A stretch of DNA of 64,000 nucleotides from Microbacterium paraoxydans (GCF_900105335.1 NZ_LT629770.1:2542001-2606000); one strand, 5' to 3'. Counted from the stretch's first letter, positions 1 to 10,871 are shown. The notes: a model not told the origin generated them from the sequence alone. A program made the numbers and translations.

Positions 1-1165
1 CACGGTCATCGTGCCGACCTACAACGAGCGCGACAACGTCGCCGAGCTCGTGGAGCGCACGGCCACGGCGTTGGCGGGAAGGGACGCCGAGGTCCTCTTC
101 GTCGACGACAGCAGCGACGACACCACGGCCGAGGTGGAGCGCGTCGCGGTCGACGCCCCGATCCCGGTGCGGGTGATCCATCGCTCGGACAACGTCGGAG
201 GCCTCGGCGGGGCGGTCGTCGTCGGCCTGGGAGCCGCGGACGCCGATGTCTGCATCGTGATGGACGGCGACCTCCAGCATCCGCCCGAGCTCCTGCCGGC
301 CCTGCTCGACCGCTATGCGGCGGGGGACGCGGACGTCGTCGGCGCCTCCCGCTACATCGGCGGCGGCGACACCAGCGGCCTCGGCACGGCCATGCGCTTC
401 GGGGTGTCCCGCGCCGCCACCTGGCTGACCCGCGCGATGTTCCCCCGACGGCTCGCCCGGAGCACCGATCCGATGACCGGGTTCTTCCTCGTCGACCGGC
501 GCCGGCTCGACCTGGCCGCCCTCCGGCCGCAAGGGTTCAAGATCCTCCTGGAGATCCTCGCGCGGACGGATCTGCGGATCGCGGAGGTCCCGATGGAGTT
601 CGCCGAGCGTCGACACGGCACCTCGAAGGCGAGCCTCCGGCAGGGGGCCACGTTCATCGCCCACCTGGCGCGGCTGCGCTTCGGCAAGATGTCGTTGTTC
701 GCCGCGATCGGCGTCCTCGGGGCCATAGCGAACCTCGCGATCATGTGGGCGCTGACCGCCGCGGGCGTGCCCTACGTGTGGGCGGCGATCATCGGCGCCG
801 AGGTCACGATCATCGGCAACTTCCTGCTGCAGGAGCGTTTCGTCTTCGCCGACATGCGCACCGATGCCCGCAGCGCCGCCGTGCGCTTCGCGGCCTCGTT
901 CACGTTCAACAACGTCGAGGCGGCGCTGCGCATCCCGGTGATGGCGCTCATGGTCGAGACCTGGCACATCTCCAGCGTGCTCGCGACGGCCCTCTCCCTC
1001 GTCGTGGCCTTCTTCGCCCGGTTCCTGTTCCACTCGCTCGTCGTGTACGCGCCCCGTCGGCGTCGGGAGGAGCGGCAGGCCGCGGGCGAGCCGGAGCCGG
1101 ACACCGCGACCCTGCGCATCATCCGCGCCATCGACGCGGAGGCGATGAAGCCGGGCGAGCTCTAG
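1..1165 (+). CDS. Family 2 glycosyltransferase with C-terminal GtrA membrane domain (5' end missing)
   Basis: Predicted polyprenyl-phosphate sugar synthase that charges a lipid carrier with a sugar at the inner membrane face. The frame is open from the first bases (reading TVIVPTYNERDN), so the true start lies left of the window. The first ~220 visible residues are a DPM1-like GT2 domain: nucleotide-binding VPTYNE, metal-binding VMDGDLQHP and DPMTGFF. The rest is GtrA-like with about four hydrophobic segments (e.g. FAAIGVLGAIANLAIMW) and a basic tail. It converges on the rmlC-rmlD fusion with a 4-nt overlap (CTAG serves both stops). The substrate cannot be read from sequence; the setting suggests cell-surface polysaccharide modification. 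Confidence 0.9.
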   Translation, partial: TVIVPTYNERDNVAELVERTATALAGRDAEVLFVDDSSDDTTAEVERVAVDAPIPVRVIHRSDNVGGLGGAVVVGLGAADADVCIVMDGDLQHPPELLPALLDRYAAGDADVVGASRYIGGGDTSGLGTAMRFGVSRAATWLTRAMFPRRLARSTDPMTGFFLVDRRRLDLAALRPQGFKILLEILARTDLRIAEVPMEFAERRHGTSKASLRQGATFIAHLARLRFGKMSLFAAIGVLGAIANLAIMWALTAAGVPYVWAAIIGAEVTIIGNFLLQERFVFADMRTDARSAAVRFAASFTFNNVEAALRIPVMALMVETWHISSVLATALSLVVAFFARFLFHSLVVYAPRRRREERQAAGEPEPDTATLRIIRAIDAEAMKPGEL

Positions 1166-2576
1166 GCGTCTGCGGACAGGTAGTCGGCGAGGGCCGCATC
1201 CGCGTCCCGCGGCGTCCAGGCGGTGGCCGTGATCCGGGCGAGGTCCAGAACGCTGTTGCGCGGACGCGGCGCGATCGGTCCGGCCTGGTCGGCGAAGTAC
1301 TCCTCCGTCGTCACCGAGGTGACCGCGGCCGGGTCGTGCCCGGTCAGCCGGTAGACCGCGCGTGCGATGTCGGCCCAGGAGCGCGGTTCGCCGCCCCCGG
1401 TCACGTTGTAGAGCCCGAACGGCGCCGACACGTCGAGCAGATGCCGGATGGCCTCCGCGAGGTCGGTCGTGAAGGTGAGTCGTCCGATCTGGTCGCCCAC
1501 CACACGCGGGGCGACGCCCCGCCCGGCCAGCGAGGCCATCGTGCGCACGAAGTTGTGACCGTCGCCGATCACCCAGGAGGTGCGCAGGATGTAGTGGCGG
1601 GGCACGGTCGCCACGATCGCGTCTCCAGCCGCCTTCGTCTGGCCGTACACCCCCAGCGGGCGCACCCCGTCCGTCTCCGTGTACGGCTCGTCCTTCGTGC
1701 CGTCGAACACGTAGTCGCTGGACACGTGCACGAGCGTGAGGCCGTTCTCGGTCGCGACCCGGGCGAGCGCGGACACGCCGGTGACGTTCGCCGCCCAGGC
1801 TTCCGCGCGGCCCCCCTCCGTCTCGGCGCGGTCGACGGCCGTGTAAGCGGCCGCATTGATGATCGCTCCGTAGTCGCGCCAGCGCCGTGCGCCGGTCAGC
1901 CCGGGGTCGCGGAGGTCCAGCGTCTCGCGGGTCGTGTACTCGACGTGATCCGCATCGCCGAAGGACCTGCGCAGCGCCAGGCCGAGCTGACCGGATGCCC
2001 CGACGACGAGGATCTTCCGCGGGCCGATCGGAGTCACCTCGGCCAGTCGAGGATGCGCCCGGTCCTTCGGAGAGATCTCGACCCGGTCGAGGGGGATCGG
2101 CCACGCGATGGCCGCCGTCTCGTCGGCCAGGTTCAGGAAGGAGTACGCCGCGTCGGGCGACCAATGGTCGTTCACCAGGTAGGTGTAGGCGGTGTCCGCT
2201 TCGAGCGTCTGGTACGAGTTGCCGACGCCGCGCGGCACGAGGATGGCGCGCGACGGGTCGATCTCCGTCGTGAAGACGCGCCCGAAGGTCTCGCCCGCCC
2301 GCAGGTCGACCCAGGCGCCGAAGATCCGGCCGGTGGCGACGGAGACCCACTTGTCCCACGGCTCGGCGTGGATGCCGCGGGTGGTGCCAATCGCGTCGTT
2401 GAACGAGATGTTGTTCTGCACGGGGCCGAAGTCCGGAAGACCGGCGGCGACCATCTTCTCGCGCTGCCAGTTCTCCTTGAACCAGCCGCGGGTGTCGCCG
2501 TGCACGGGGAGGTCGACGAGGAGCAGGCCGGGGATCGGCGTCTCCGTGATCGTGAGCGCCTTGCCGAACGCGGTCA

Positions 2577-2577
<1 letters not shown>
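1162..2577 (-). CDS. rmlC-rmlD: Bifunctional dTDP-4-dehydrorhamnose 3,5-epimerase / dTDP-4-dehydrorhamnose reductase
   Basis: Last two steps of dTDP-L-rhamnose synthesis in one 471-residue chain. Residues ~1-180 are the RmlC cupin: VHGDTRGWFKE, the GTTRGIHAEPWDK segment with the conserved His, and VPRGVGNSYQ. Residues ~190-471 are the RmlD SDR domain: GASGQLGLALR, INAAAYTAVDRAE, HVSSDYVFDG, and YGQTKAAGD with the catalytic Tyr-x-x-x-Lys. The start is the ATG overlapping the rmlB stop (TGATG); the frame stays open further upstream inside rmlB, but that part is not coding. Third gene of the rmlA-rmlB-rmlCD operon. Single-chain RmlC-RmlD proteins are known in actinobacteria, so the fusion is probably genuine. 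Confidence 0.95.
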
Positions 2578-4481
<1,904 letters not shown>

Positions 4482-4537
4482 TCACTGAGAGGACGGCCAT
4501 CCCCTGCCGTCCGACGACCCCCACAGTCGTACGCTCG

Positions 4538-4543
4538 ACTCTA
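4538..4543 (-). promoter_or_regulatory. Candidate -10 box for rmlA
   Basis: TAGAGT on the minus strand, about 95 nt before the rmlA ATG, in the divergent intergenic region. No clear -35 partner is visible. The hexamer fits the TANNNT form used before many genes of this window. Confidence 0.35.
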
Positions 4544-4585
4544 GCGGAGAAGTCGCCCTTTACACCGCCCGGGCCGAGGGCCATA

Positions 4586-5614
4586 GTGGGCCTCGTGGTA
4601 TCCGAGGACAGCCCGGCGCTGTCCGTCACCTGGGCGCATCGTGCCGAGCAGTCGGCCTCCGTCTGGGCGCGCGCACACGCCAGGGGAGAGGTTCCGAGCG
4701 TCTGGCCGTATGGGCTGGACGCTCTCCGCGACCATGCCGTGGTGGAGGTGGACGAACTCCCCGATCCCGGTCGGATCGCACGGCTCCGCGCACGCGCCGG
4801 CCTCGGCCCCCGACCCCGCGCGGGGCTCGCCATCGCCTGGGATGAGAACACCGCCTACCGCCTCCAGATCCTGCGGCCGCGGACGCGGTACGCCGCGGGG
4901 GTCATCTGGCTCACCGACATGGCGGCGGCCGGTGCCGCACCCGGTCGATTGGTGACGATGCTGCGGGCGGCCACGGCGCTCTGGGTGCTCAGCGAGGCGC
5001 AGGTGGTCCCGCTGCAGCGGCTCCTCGGGTCCGGCGGGCCGCGGGTCTTCGTCGTCCCGTTCGGGATCGACCACGAGTTCTTCTCCGCGCACCCGCCGAC
5101 GGCCACCCCCCGGATCGTCAGCGCGGGCAACGACAGGGACCGGGATCCCGCGACGTTGTACGCCGCGCTCGCCCTGGTCCTCGCCGCGCGCCCGGGCGTC
5201 GACGTCGTCGTCCAGTCGCCCTCCGCGTTGCCGCCTCCGGAGGGCGTCCGGCTCGTGCGCCGACTGCCGCACACCGAACTCCGCGATCTCTACGCGACAG
5301 CGAGTGTCGTGGTGACCGCGACCCGCCCGAACCTGCACGCATCCGGGATGACGGTCGCCCTCGAAGCGCTCGCCACCGCGCGTCCCGTGGTCGTCTCGGA
5401 CACCCCGGGCATGCGTGACTACGTCAGCACCCGCACCGGCGCCCTCGTCCCGCCGGGGGAGCCGGAGGCTCTGGCGGAGGCGCTGATCGGGATGCTCGAC
5501 GATCCTGACCGCGCGGCCGCGCTCGGGCAGCAGGGACGGATCGAGGTCGAGCAGCGGTTCACGACGAGGACGATGGTCGACGCGCTCGTCCGGGGTCTCC
5601 GAGCCGACGTCTGA
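4586..5614 (+). CDS. GT4-family glycosyltransferase
   Basis: GT-B fold sugar transferase of about 340 residues, presumably acting on the polysaccharide repeat unit. The C-terminal half has FVVPFGIDHEFF, then RIVSAGNDRDRDP, LPHTELRDLY and GMTVALEALATARPVVVSD with a Glu in the donor-site position, ending EVEQRFTTRTMVDAL. The N-terminal half is poorly conserved, as is usual. The start is uncertain: GTG at 4586 is listed, but GTG at 4595 is in frame and lies 7 nt after a CATAGT box, so it may be the leaderless start. Divergent from rmlA, convergent with the double glycosyltransferase at 5624. Donor and acceptor unknown. Confidence 0.85.
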   Translation: MGLVVSEDSPALSVTWAHRAEQSASVWARAHARGEVPSVWPYGLDALRDHAVVEVDELPDPGRIARLRARAGLGPRPRAGLAIAWDENTAYRLQILRPRTRYAAGVIWLTDMAAAGAAPGRLVTMLRAATALWVLSEAQVVPLQRLLGSGGPRVFVVPFGIDHEFFSAHPPTATPRIVSAGNDRDRDPATLYAALALVLAARPGVDVVVQSPSALPPPEGVRLVRRLPHTELRDLYATASVVVTATRPNLHASGMTVALEALATARPVVVSDTPGMRDYVSTRTGALVPPGEPEALAEALIGMLDDPDRAAALGQQGRIEVEQRFTTRTMVDALVRGLRADV

Positions 5615-5623
5615 GGGGGCGGA

Positions 5624-7633
5624 TCAGTCCCGTCCCCGGCGCTTGACGCGCACGGCGGCTCGGAAGGCGTCGCGGTGCGCGCGACCCGCATCGGCCCACT
5701 CGCGACGGGAGAGGCCGGGGGTCCCCGCGAGGGCGGACGCCGCCCGCCAGGACGAGACGAGCGTCTCGGCATCGAGGTCGTCCCCGTCGTACATGTGCAC
5801 CCACTCGGCGCCCACCTCGCGGGCGAGGGCTTCGTTCGCCTGGTTCCGCGGCACCAGCACCGGGCGGCCCATCGACAGGGCGGCCAGGACGCTGCCCGAG
5901 TTGTGCATGAAGCGGTACGCGAGCACGATCAGCTCGGACGACGTCGCGAGCTCCACGAGCTCGGCGTCACTGAGGAAGTCGAGGTGCAGGTCGACTCCGG
6001 GGAGCGTGGCGGTGCGTGCGCGGAGGTCGTCGGCGAGCTCCGGCGTGGACGGACGCCCGCCGATGCGCAGGCTCAGCGCCGGCTCGATAGCGACGGCCTC
6101 GCCGTAGGCGTCGATGAACCCGTCGAGGCCCTTGTACCTTCGGATTCCGCCGAACGACCCCAGCCGTCCGTGCACGCGCTCCGCGGACGGGTAGACCGCG
6201 TACCAGTCGCGGTAGTGCCCGTGCAGGATGAGACTGTGCGGGGTCCCGGCCGGCAGCGGTGTGGTCTCGTTGATGACGATCCGGTAGTCGGTGTGCCGAT
6301 CGATGAAGCGCAGCAGCCAGAGCCGCGGGGCGTTGTCGTCGGGGAGCTCCAGGTTGTGCACGGTCCGCACCACGGCTATCCGCCGCGACAACCGGTGCCG
6401 GAAGGCGAGCGCCGTCGTGAGCGCGAACTTCCCCGCGGACTTCCACCAGGTGGATCCGTGGAGCTTCGCCTCGGGCCAGTGCCAGTGGAAGGCGTCGTAG
6501 CGGCCGAAGAGCGCGGTCTTCCAGGAGAACCGGAGGTGTTCCAGGCCCTCCGTCGTCCCGAGAGCCTCGTCGAGCATCTTGTTGTACGGATTCGTCGTGG
6601 GGCGCGGCGCGCCCAGGGACTGCATCACGCGGATGCTCGACGCGGATTCGGTCATCGTGTTGTCCTCCGAGGGGCGACGGTACTCGTCGTAGCGGCGCCC
6701 GAAGGCGGCCGCGATGGTGCCGCGACCGCGATGGATCAGGCGGGTGCCGCGGGCGTGATGGGAGATGTTCGAGGTGACGGCGCCGAGGGCCCGGCGCGCC
6801 GCACCGACGACGATCCGGGCGATGCCGCCGAGGGCGGCGCGCACGCGGAGCGCCCCGCGGCGCATCCTCCCGTGCGCGAGCTTCACCGCGATGCGGGTGC
6901 CGGCGTTCGCCGAGCTGAACGCCCGCTGCGCTGCCCACGCTCGGGTGAGTCGGGCGGCGACGACGAGGTCTTCCGTCTCGGACTCGTTGCACCAGACGAT
7001 GCGGCCGCCGCGATCGACGAGCTCGCGGGTGAAGAGCGTGTCCTCGCCGCCGCCGAGCCCGAGGGACGGGTCGAATCGCACACCGAAGCGGCGCACCGCG
7101 CGGAGATCGAGAAGGAGGTTTCCCGCGGCGGCGACCGGGAGCACGGTGCCGGTCGGACGCGGTGGACGACGGAACGTTCCCGAGGCGAGCAGCCACGGAT
7201 CGACGTCGTCGTCGAACACGGAGATGACGCGGCCCATGACGGCATCGGCGTCGAAGGCCCGCCACGTCGTGATCAGCTCTGCGAGCCAGCCGGCGCGAGG
7301 AACCTCGTCGTCATCGATGAAGGCCAGCAGATCGCGGCCGGCGCACTCGTCGAGCAGCCGGTTCCGGGCCGCGACGATGCCCGGCGTCGGCTCGACGACG
7401 TAGCGGACAGGCAGGGCGGCGCTCGCGGCCACCTCGCGCGCGGAGCCCGCGGCGTCGTTGTCGACGACCAGCACCTCCACGTCCACGCCGAGGTCCGCAC
7501 ACTCCGCGATCCGGTCGGGGAGTGCGCGCAGCAGCGCCGCCAGCAGCTCCGGCCGTCGGTAGGTGGGCACGCCGATCGTCACGGCGATCGCGTCGCCCGT
7601 CCCCGGTCCCCTCTTCATCCGCCTCATCCCCAT
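5624..7633 (-). CDS. Two-domain glycosyltransferase: GT2 fused in frame to a GT4-like domain
   Basis: One 669-codon frame. Residues ~15-320 are GT2: VTIGVPTYRRPELLAALL, DNDAAGSAREV, the DxD-type FIDDDEVP, and GGGEDTLFTRELV. Residues 327-669 are a GT-B enzyme of a distinct type: RFSWKTALFGRYDAFHWHWPE, VRTVHNLELPD, LGSFGGIRRYKGLDGF, and a late GSVLAALSMGRPVLVPRN. Codon 327 is an ATG (6655) with GGAGG 8 nt before it, so the second half may also be made separately. No stop separates the domains. The first start is unsettled: 7633, or the ATG at 7620 (MKRGPGTGD). Likely adds two residues to the repeat unit; specificity unknown. Confidence 0.82.
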   Translation of the reverse strand: MGMRRMKRGPGTGDAIAVTIGVPTYRRPELLAALLRALPDRIAECADLGVDVEVLVVDNDAAGSAREVAASAALPVRYVVEPTPGIVAARNRLLDECAGRDLLAFIDDDEVPRAGWLAELITTWRAFDADAVMGRVISVFDDDVDPWLLASGTFRRPPRPTGTVLPVAAAGNLLLDLRAVRRFGVRFDPSLGLGGGEDTLFTRELVDRGGRIVWCNESETEDLVVAARLTRAWAAQRAFSSANAGTRIAVKLAHGRMRRGALRVRAALGGIARIVVGAARRALGAVTSNISHHARGTRLIHRGRGTIAAAFGRRYDEYRRPSEDNTMTESASSIRVMQSLGAPRPTTNPYNKMLDEALGTTEGLEHLRFSWKTALFGRYDAFHWHWPEAKLHGSTWWKSAGKFALTTALAFRHRLSRRIAVVRTVHNLELPDDNAPRLWLLRFIDRHTDYRIVINETTPLPAGTPHSLILHGHYRDWYAVYPSAERVHGRLGSFGGIRRYKGLDGFIDAYGEAVAIEPALSLRIGGRPSTPELADDLRARTATLPGVDLHLDFLSDAELVELATSSELIVLAYRFMHNSGSVLAALSMGRPVLVPRNQANEALAREVGAEWVHMYDGDDLDAETLVSSWRAASALAGTPGLSRREWADAGRAHRDAFRAAVRVKRRGRD

Positions 7634-7707
7634 GGCAGTCGTGCGCCTGTGTCCCCGCGCCGGCTCATCGTACCGTGAACGGCGGGTGCGCCGAGCCGGC
7701 TCTGGCG

Positions 7708-7713
7708 TATAGT
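7708..7713 (+). promoter_or_regulatory. Candidate -10 box upstream of the GT2 gene at 7806
   Basis: TATAGT in the 172-nt gap between divergent glycosyltransferase genes. It would give a leader of about 85 nt ending in a strong GGGGGGAGG ribosome site. No good -35 is seen. A CTGGGG motif follows at 7746-7751. Confidence 0.4.
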
Positions 7714-7805
7714 CGGTGTCCTGGGAGTCGACGCCGGTCGCGACTCTGGGGAATTCGACCGGCGACCCGAGCGGACCGTGTGGGCGGATCCGGGGGGAGG
7801 ATCGC

Positions 7806-8759
7806 GTGTCAATCGTGCACGGACGGCTGGCCGTCGTCGTCGTGAACTACGCCTCGGCGCGGCTGCTCGAGCGCAACCTGGTGCTCGTGGAGCGCGAGGC
7901 CCGCGCCGTCGACGAGGAGACGCTGATCGTCGTCGTCGACAACTGGGCGGGTACCGCGGAGCGCGAGGCCGCCGTCGCCGCCGCACAGGCGCACGGATGG
8001 ACTCTCATCACCCCTGAGACGAACAGCGGATTCGGCGGCGGCGTCAACATCGGGGTCGCCCGAGCGCTCGCCGACGGCGCGACCGACGTCCTCGTGATCA
8101 ACCCGGACGCCCATATCGACCGAGCGTCGCTGGCGCGCCTGGCCGCGGTCACCGCGGCCTCGCGCACGACCCTCGCCTCGCCGGTGATCACCGACTCCGA
8201 CGGACGCACCTGGTTCGCCGGCATCGACCTCCTGCTCGACGACGGCACGATGCGCGCGCGCCGCAAACGCCGGGCGGACGACGTGCGCCCCTATGAGCCG
8301 TGGCTGAGCGGCGCCTGCCTGTGGATCACCCGCGAGGTGTGGGCGCTCTCGGGAGGCTTCGACGACGAGTACTTCCTCTACTGGGAGGACGTCGACTTCT
8401 CCCGCCGCGTGGTCTCGGCCGGAGGCACCCTCGTCCTCGTCGAGGAGGCGACGGCCGTGCACGACGAGGGCGGCACGCAACGCGCCGAGCCCCAGCTCGC
8501 GAGGGCGAAGTCGGAGGGCTACTACTTCTACAACATCCGCAACCGGATGCTGTACGCGGTCCGGCACCTCGACGACGAGGCCGTGCATCGCTGGCGCCGG
8601 TCGATACCCCGTACCGCCCGCGAGGTGATCCTCCGCGGCGGCCGCCGACAGCTGCTGCACTCCGCCGCTCCGCTCCGCGCCTACGTCCGCGGGGTGCGCG
8701 AGGCCCGGCGGATCGCGCGACTCTCCGGCACGGACCCGAAGGGAACGACATGGTCGTAG
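7806..8759 (+). CDS. Family 2 glycosyltransferase (rhamnosyltransferase-like)
   Basis: 317 residues resembling WbbL/RfbF-type rhamnosyltransferases. Seen: VVVVNYASARLLERN at the N terminus, TNSGFGGGVNIGVARAL, the metal-binding NPDAHIDR, WLSGACLWITREVW, and GGFDDEYFLYWEDVDFSRR with the acidic ED motif. Given the dTDP-rhamnose operon nearby, rhamnose is a reasonable but unproven donor. The start is GTG at 7806 because GGGGGGAGG ends 5 nt before it; the longer in-frame extension lies in promoter/leader sequence. It overlaps the next gene by 10 nt and heads a three-gene coupled unit. Confidence 0.9.
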   Translation: MSIVHGRLAVVVVNYASARLLERNLVLVEREARAVDEETLIVVVDNWAGTAEREAAVAAAQAHGWTLITPETNSGFGGGVNIGVARALADGATDVLVINPDAHIDRASLARLAAVTAASRTTLASPVITDSDGRTWFAGIDLLLDDGTMRARRKRRADDVRPYEPWLSGACLWITREVWALSGGFDDEYFLYWEDVDFSRRVVSAGGTLVLVEEATAVHDEGGTQRAEPQLARAKSEGYYFYNIRNRMLYAVRHLDDEAVHRWRRSIPRTAREVILRGGRRQLLHSAAPLRAYVRGVREARRIARLSGTDPKGTTWS

Positions 8760-9469
8760 ACGCCTACCGACAGCTCGCACGGGCGCAGAAGGGGCACGCG
8801 CGTGGCGCACCGGCCTATTCGGTCTACGTGAACCGCCGGCTCGGACGCGTGCTCGCCGCGGTGGCGTTCCGGCTCGGCCTCACGCCGAACCAGGTGTCGA
8901 TCATCAGCGCCGTCCATTCGTTCGCGGCGATCGGTCTCATCGCCTTCGCCCCGGTCACCGTGCCGTTGGGGCTGCTCATCGCGCTCCTCCTCGTCCTCGG
9001 CTACGCGTGGGACTCCGCGGACGGTCAGGTCGCCCGGCTCCGCGGCGGCGGGAGCCCGCAGGGCGAGTGGCTGGACCACTTCATCGACACGCTCAAGATC
9101 GCGTCCCTGCATCTGGCCGTGCTGATCGGCCTGTACCGGGTCCTCCCGGAGACGCCGTCGCTGCTGCTGATCCCCATCGTGTTCAGCATCGTCGCCACGA
9201 CCACGTTCTCGGGCATGCTCCTGAACGACCTCCTCAAGGGCAAGCATTCCGTGGCGTCCACGCACGAGCGTGGCGGAGGCACCCTCCGACGCTCGCTCGT
9301 GCTGCTGCCGACCGACTTCGGGCTGGTCTGCCTCGTCTTCGTCCTCTGGGGCTGGACGCCGGTGTTCCTCGTCGCCTACAGCGCGCTCTGTGCCGCTGCG
9401 GTGCTGTTCCTCGTGCTCGCCGCGGTGAAGTGGTTCCGCGAGATCGGAAGGCTGGGTGACGCGGCATGA
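8750..9469 (+). CDS. CDP-alcohol phosphatidyltransferase family protein
   Basis: Integral membrane enzyme transferring a phospho-alcohol from a CDP-linked donor. The full signature D-x2-D-G-x2-A-R-x8-G-x3-D-x3-D is present from about residue 87 (DSADGQVARLRG, then GEWLDHFID). 239 residues with about six hydrophobic helices. It sits between a glycosyltransferase and a low-molecular-weight phosphatase with overlaps on both sides (10 nt and ATGA). That placement suggests decorating the polymer or its lipid carrier with a phospho-alcohol such as phosphoinositol or phosphoglycerol rather than bulk phospholipid synthesis. The substrate is not determinable here. Confidence 0.9.
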   Translation: MVVDAYRQLARAQKGHARGAPAYSVYVNRRLGRVLAAVAFRLGLTPNQVSIISAVHSFAAIGLIAFAPVTVPLGLLIALLLVLGYAWDSADGQVARLRGGGSPQGEWLDHFIDTLKIASLHLAVLIGLYRVLPETPSLLLIPIVFSIVATTTFSGMLLNDLLKGKHSVASTHERGGGTLRRSLVLLPTDFGLVCLVFVLWGWTPVFLVAYSALCAAAVLFLVLAAVKWFREIGRLGDAA

Positions 9470-10083
9470 CCGGCGGCTCGATCCTCATCGTGTGCGCGGC
9501 CAACGTCTGCCGCTCCCCCCTGGCCGAGCTGGCGCTGCGGCGCGGGCTGGGGGAGGGGTCCGCGCTCGTGGTGCGCAGCGCCGGCGTGCGCGCCCACGAC
9601 GGCGACCCGATCTGCGCTGAGGTCGCCGCGCGGCACACCGACGAAGGCTGGCAGGCGCAATCGCGGGCGCATCGAGCCCAGGAGGTCACGACTGAGATGC
9701 TCGCCGAGGCGGACCTCGTGCTGACCGCCTCGCGCGATGTCCGGGGGGACCTGGTGCGGGCCGCGCCCGAGTACCGCGACCGGATGTTCACGCTGCGCGA
9801 GGCGGCGCACCTCGGGATCGGCTTCCCGTCCGGGGGGTCCGACGTGGTCGCCGACTACCTCGCGCACCTCGATCGGGCGCGGACACGCGCCGTGCCGCTC
9901 GGCGGCCCGCCGCGTCGCGGCGGTGCGCTCCGTCGTCTCCTCGACCGGCGCTCCGCCCAGGACCCGGCGTCCATCGCCGATCGGCACGGGAGTCGGGGAC
10001 ACACCGACACCATCACCGAGGTCGAGCAGGCCGTCGATGCGATCGCCGGGCAGCTCGGCGGGCACCGCCGACATTCCTCCTGA
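9466..10083 (+). CDS. Low-molecular-weight protein-tyrosine-phosphatase-like protein
   Basis: 205 residues. The P-loop CAANVCRSP (C-x5-R-S, residues 10-17) is the LMW-PTP catalytic site and the rest of the N-terminal half fits, with ADLVLTASRDVRGDL and YRDRMFTLREA. The C-terminal general-acid region is less canonical (QDPASIADRHG). In capsule and exopolysaccharide loci these enzymes (Wzb-like) reset the autophosphorylating BY-kinase; a Wzz/BY-kinase fusion lies 7 kb downstream. The start overlaps the preceding stop (ATGA). Confidence 0.85.
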   Translation: MTGGSILIVCAANVCRSPLAELALRRGLGEGSALVVRSAGVRAHDGDPICAEVAARHTDEGWQAQSRAHRAQEVTTEMLAEADLVLTASRDVRGDLVRAAPEYRDRMFTLREAAHLGIGFPSGGSDVVADYLAHLDRARTRAVPLGGPPRRGGALRRLLDRRSAQDPASIADRHGSRGHTDTITEVEQAVDAIAGQLGGHRRHSS

Positions 10084-10091
10084 GCCGAGGG

Positions 10092-10120
10092 TTGTGGTTT
10101 TCCACGGTCCGCACTACCAT
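10092..10120 (+). promoter_or_regulatory. Candidate promoter for the lipoprotein at 10206
   Basis: TTGTGG (10092-10097), 17-nt spacer, TACCAT (10115-10120). Transcription would start near 10127 and leave a ~79-nt leader containing several CTGGG(G) copies. This rules out in-frame starts further upstream for the downstream gene. Confidence 0.5.
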
Positions 10121-10144
10121 TAGCCGACGCCGTGTTCTGCACGG

Positions 10145-10198
10145 CTGGGGGGAAACCGGAGCCGAGGGGGCTCTGGCTGGGGAATCTGGGTTCTGGGG
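10145..10198 (+). repeat. Cluster of CTGGGG-type hexamers in the leader of the 10206 gene
   Basis: CTGGGG at 10145, 10177 and 10193, plus CTGGGT at 10186. The last copy merges with the GGGGAG ribosome site. Similar clusters precede 10890 and lie upstream of 26351. Confidence 0.35.
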
Positions 10199-10205
10199 AG
10201 CTGCA

Positions 10206-10814
10206 GTGTTCACTGTTTCAGCATGCCGTTCTGGGGACGGCTCATCTCGCGCACGACGTGCGCTGTTCATCGCGCCAGTCGTGGCGCTCGCGCTCGCCTT
10301 CGCCGGCTGCACGGCGGCACCGGATACCGCGGCGTCGCCGGAGCCCGAGGGCATCAGCACGACCGACTGGACGCCGCCGGCCGATCCCGAGGCCCAAGGG
10401 CCCACCGAGGCCCCCGCGTTGACCGAGGAGAGCGGCGCGCTGGACGCGGAGATCGCCCTGTCCACCGACATGGTCGTGACCGTCGACGACATCTCGACCA
10501 CCGAGATCACCCCCGAGACGCCGGGCGAGTATGCCGGCTCCGCCGTGGTGGTGACCGTGAAGGTCGCGAACGAGTCGAAGCGGGCGCAGAGCATCGACTC
10601 CGCCGTCGTCAGCCTCGTCACCGACGACGGCGACGTGGGGGTGGCCACCACCGCGGGTCCGAACGAGCCGCTCCACGGGGAGCTGGCCGCCGGCGACGAC
10701 GCCACGGGCACCTACGTCTTCATGCTCGACCCCACGAAGGGTCGCGCCGTGAAGATCAGTGTGAACTATGCCGCCGGTGAGCCGGTGGCGACCTTCGCGG
10801 GCGAGCTCTCCTGA
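10206..10814 (+). CDS. Putative lipoprotein within the exopolysaccharide locus
   Basis: 202 residues. The signal peptide has a basic n-region, a hydrophobic core (ALFIAPVVALALAFAGC) and a lipobox ending at Cys, followed by a Pro/Thr/Glu-rich spacer. The C-terminal ~110 residues look like a beta-sandwich of the DUF4352/telokin-like kind (GEYAGSAVVVTVKVANES, then GTYVFMLDPTKGRAVKISV). The start is GTG at 10206: GGGGAG lies 5 nt upstream and the candidate promoter sits downstream of other in-frame starts. Function unknown; a surface-anchored binding role is plausible. Confidence 0.7.
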   Translation: MFTVSACRSGDGSSRARRALFIAPVVALALAFAGCTAAPDTAASPEPEGISTTDWTPPADPEAQGPTEAPALTEESGALDAEIALSTDMVVTVDDISTTEITPETPGEYAGSAVVVTVKVANESKRAQSIDSAVVSLVTDDGDVGVATTAGPNEPLHGELAAGDDATGTYVFMLDPTKGRAVKISVNYAAGEPVATFAGELS

Positions 10815-10820
10815 GCTGTG

Positions 10821-10843
10821 GACGCGACGACTTCCGCCGCGTC
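10821..10843. terminator. Weak hairpin after the lipoprotein gene
   Basis: GACGCG and CGCGTC arms (6 bp, perfect) around an 11-nt loop, just after the stop at 10814. No T-run follows, so termination is doubtful. Confidence 0.2.
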
Positions 10844-10871
10844 TCGTACGTGACACTTTCGAAGAAGAAAT

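Noticed and set aside
5675-7678. A long plus-strand frame opposite the double glycosyltransferase
   Set aside because: No domain or ribosome site; the minus strand carries GT2 and GT-B motifs.
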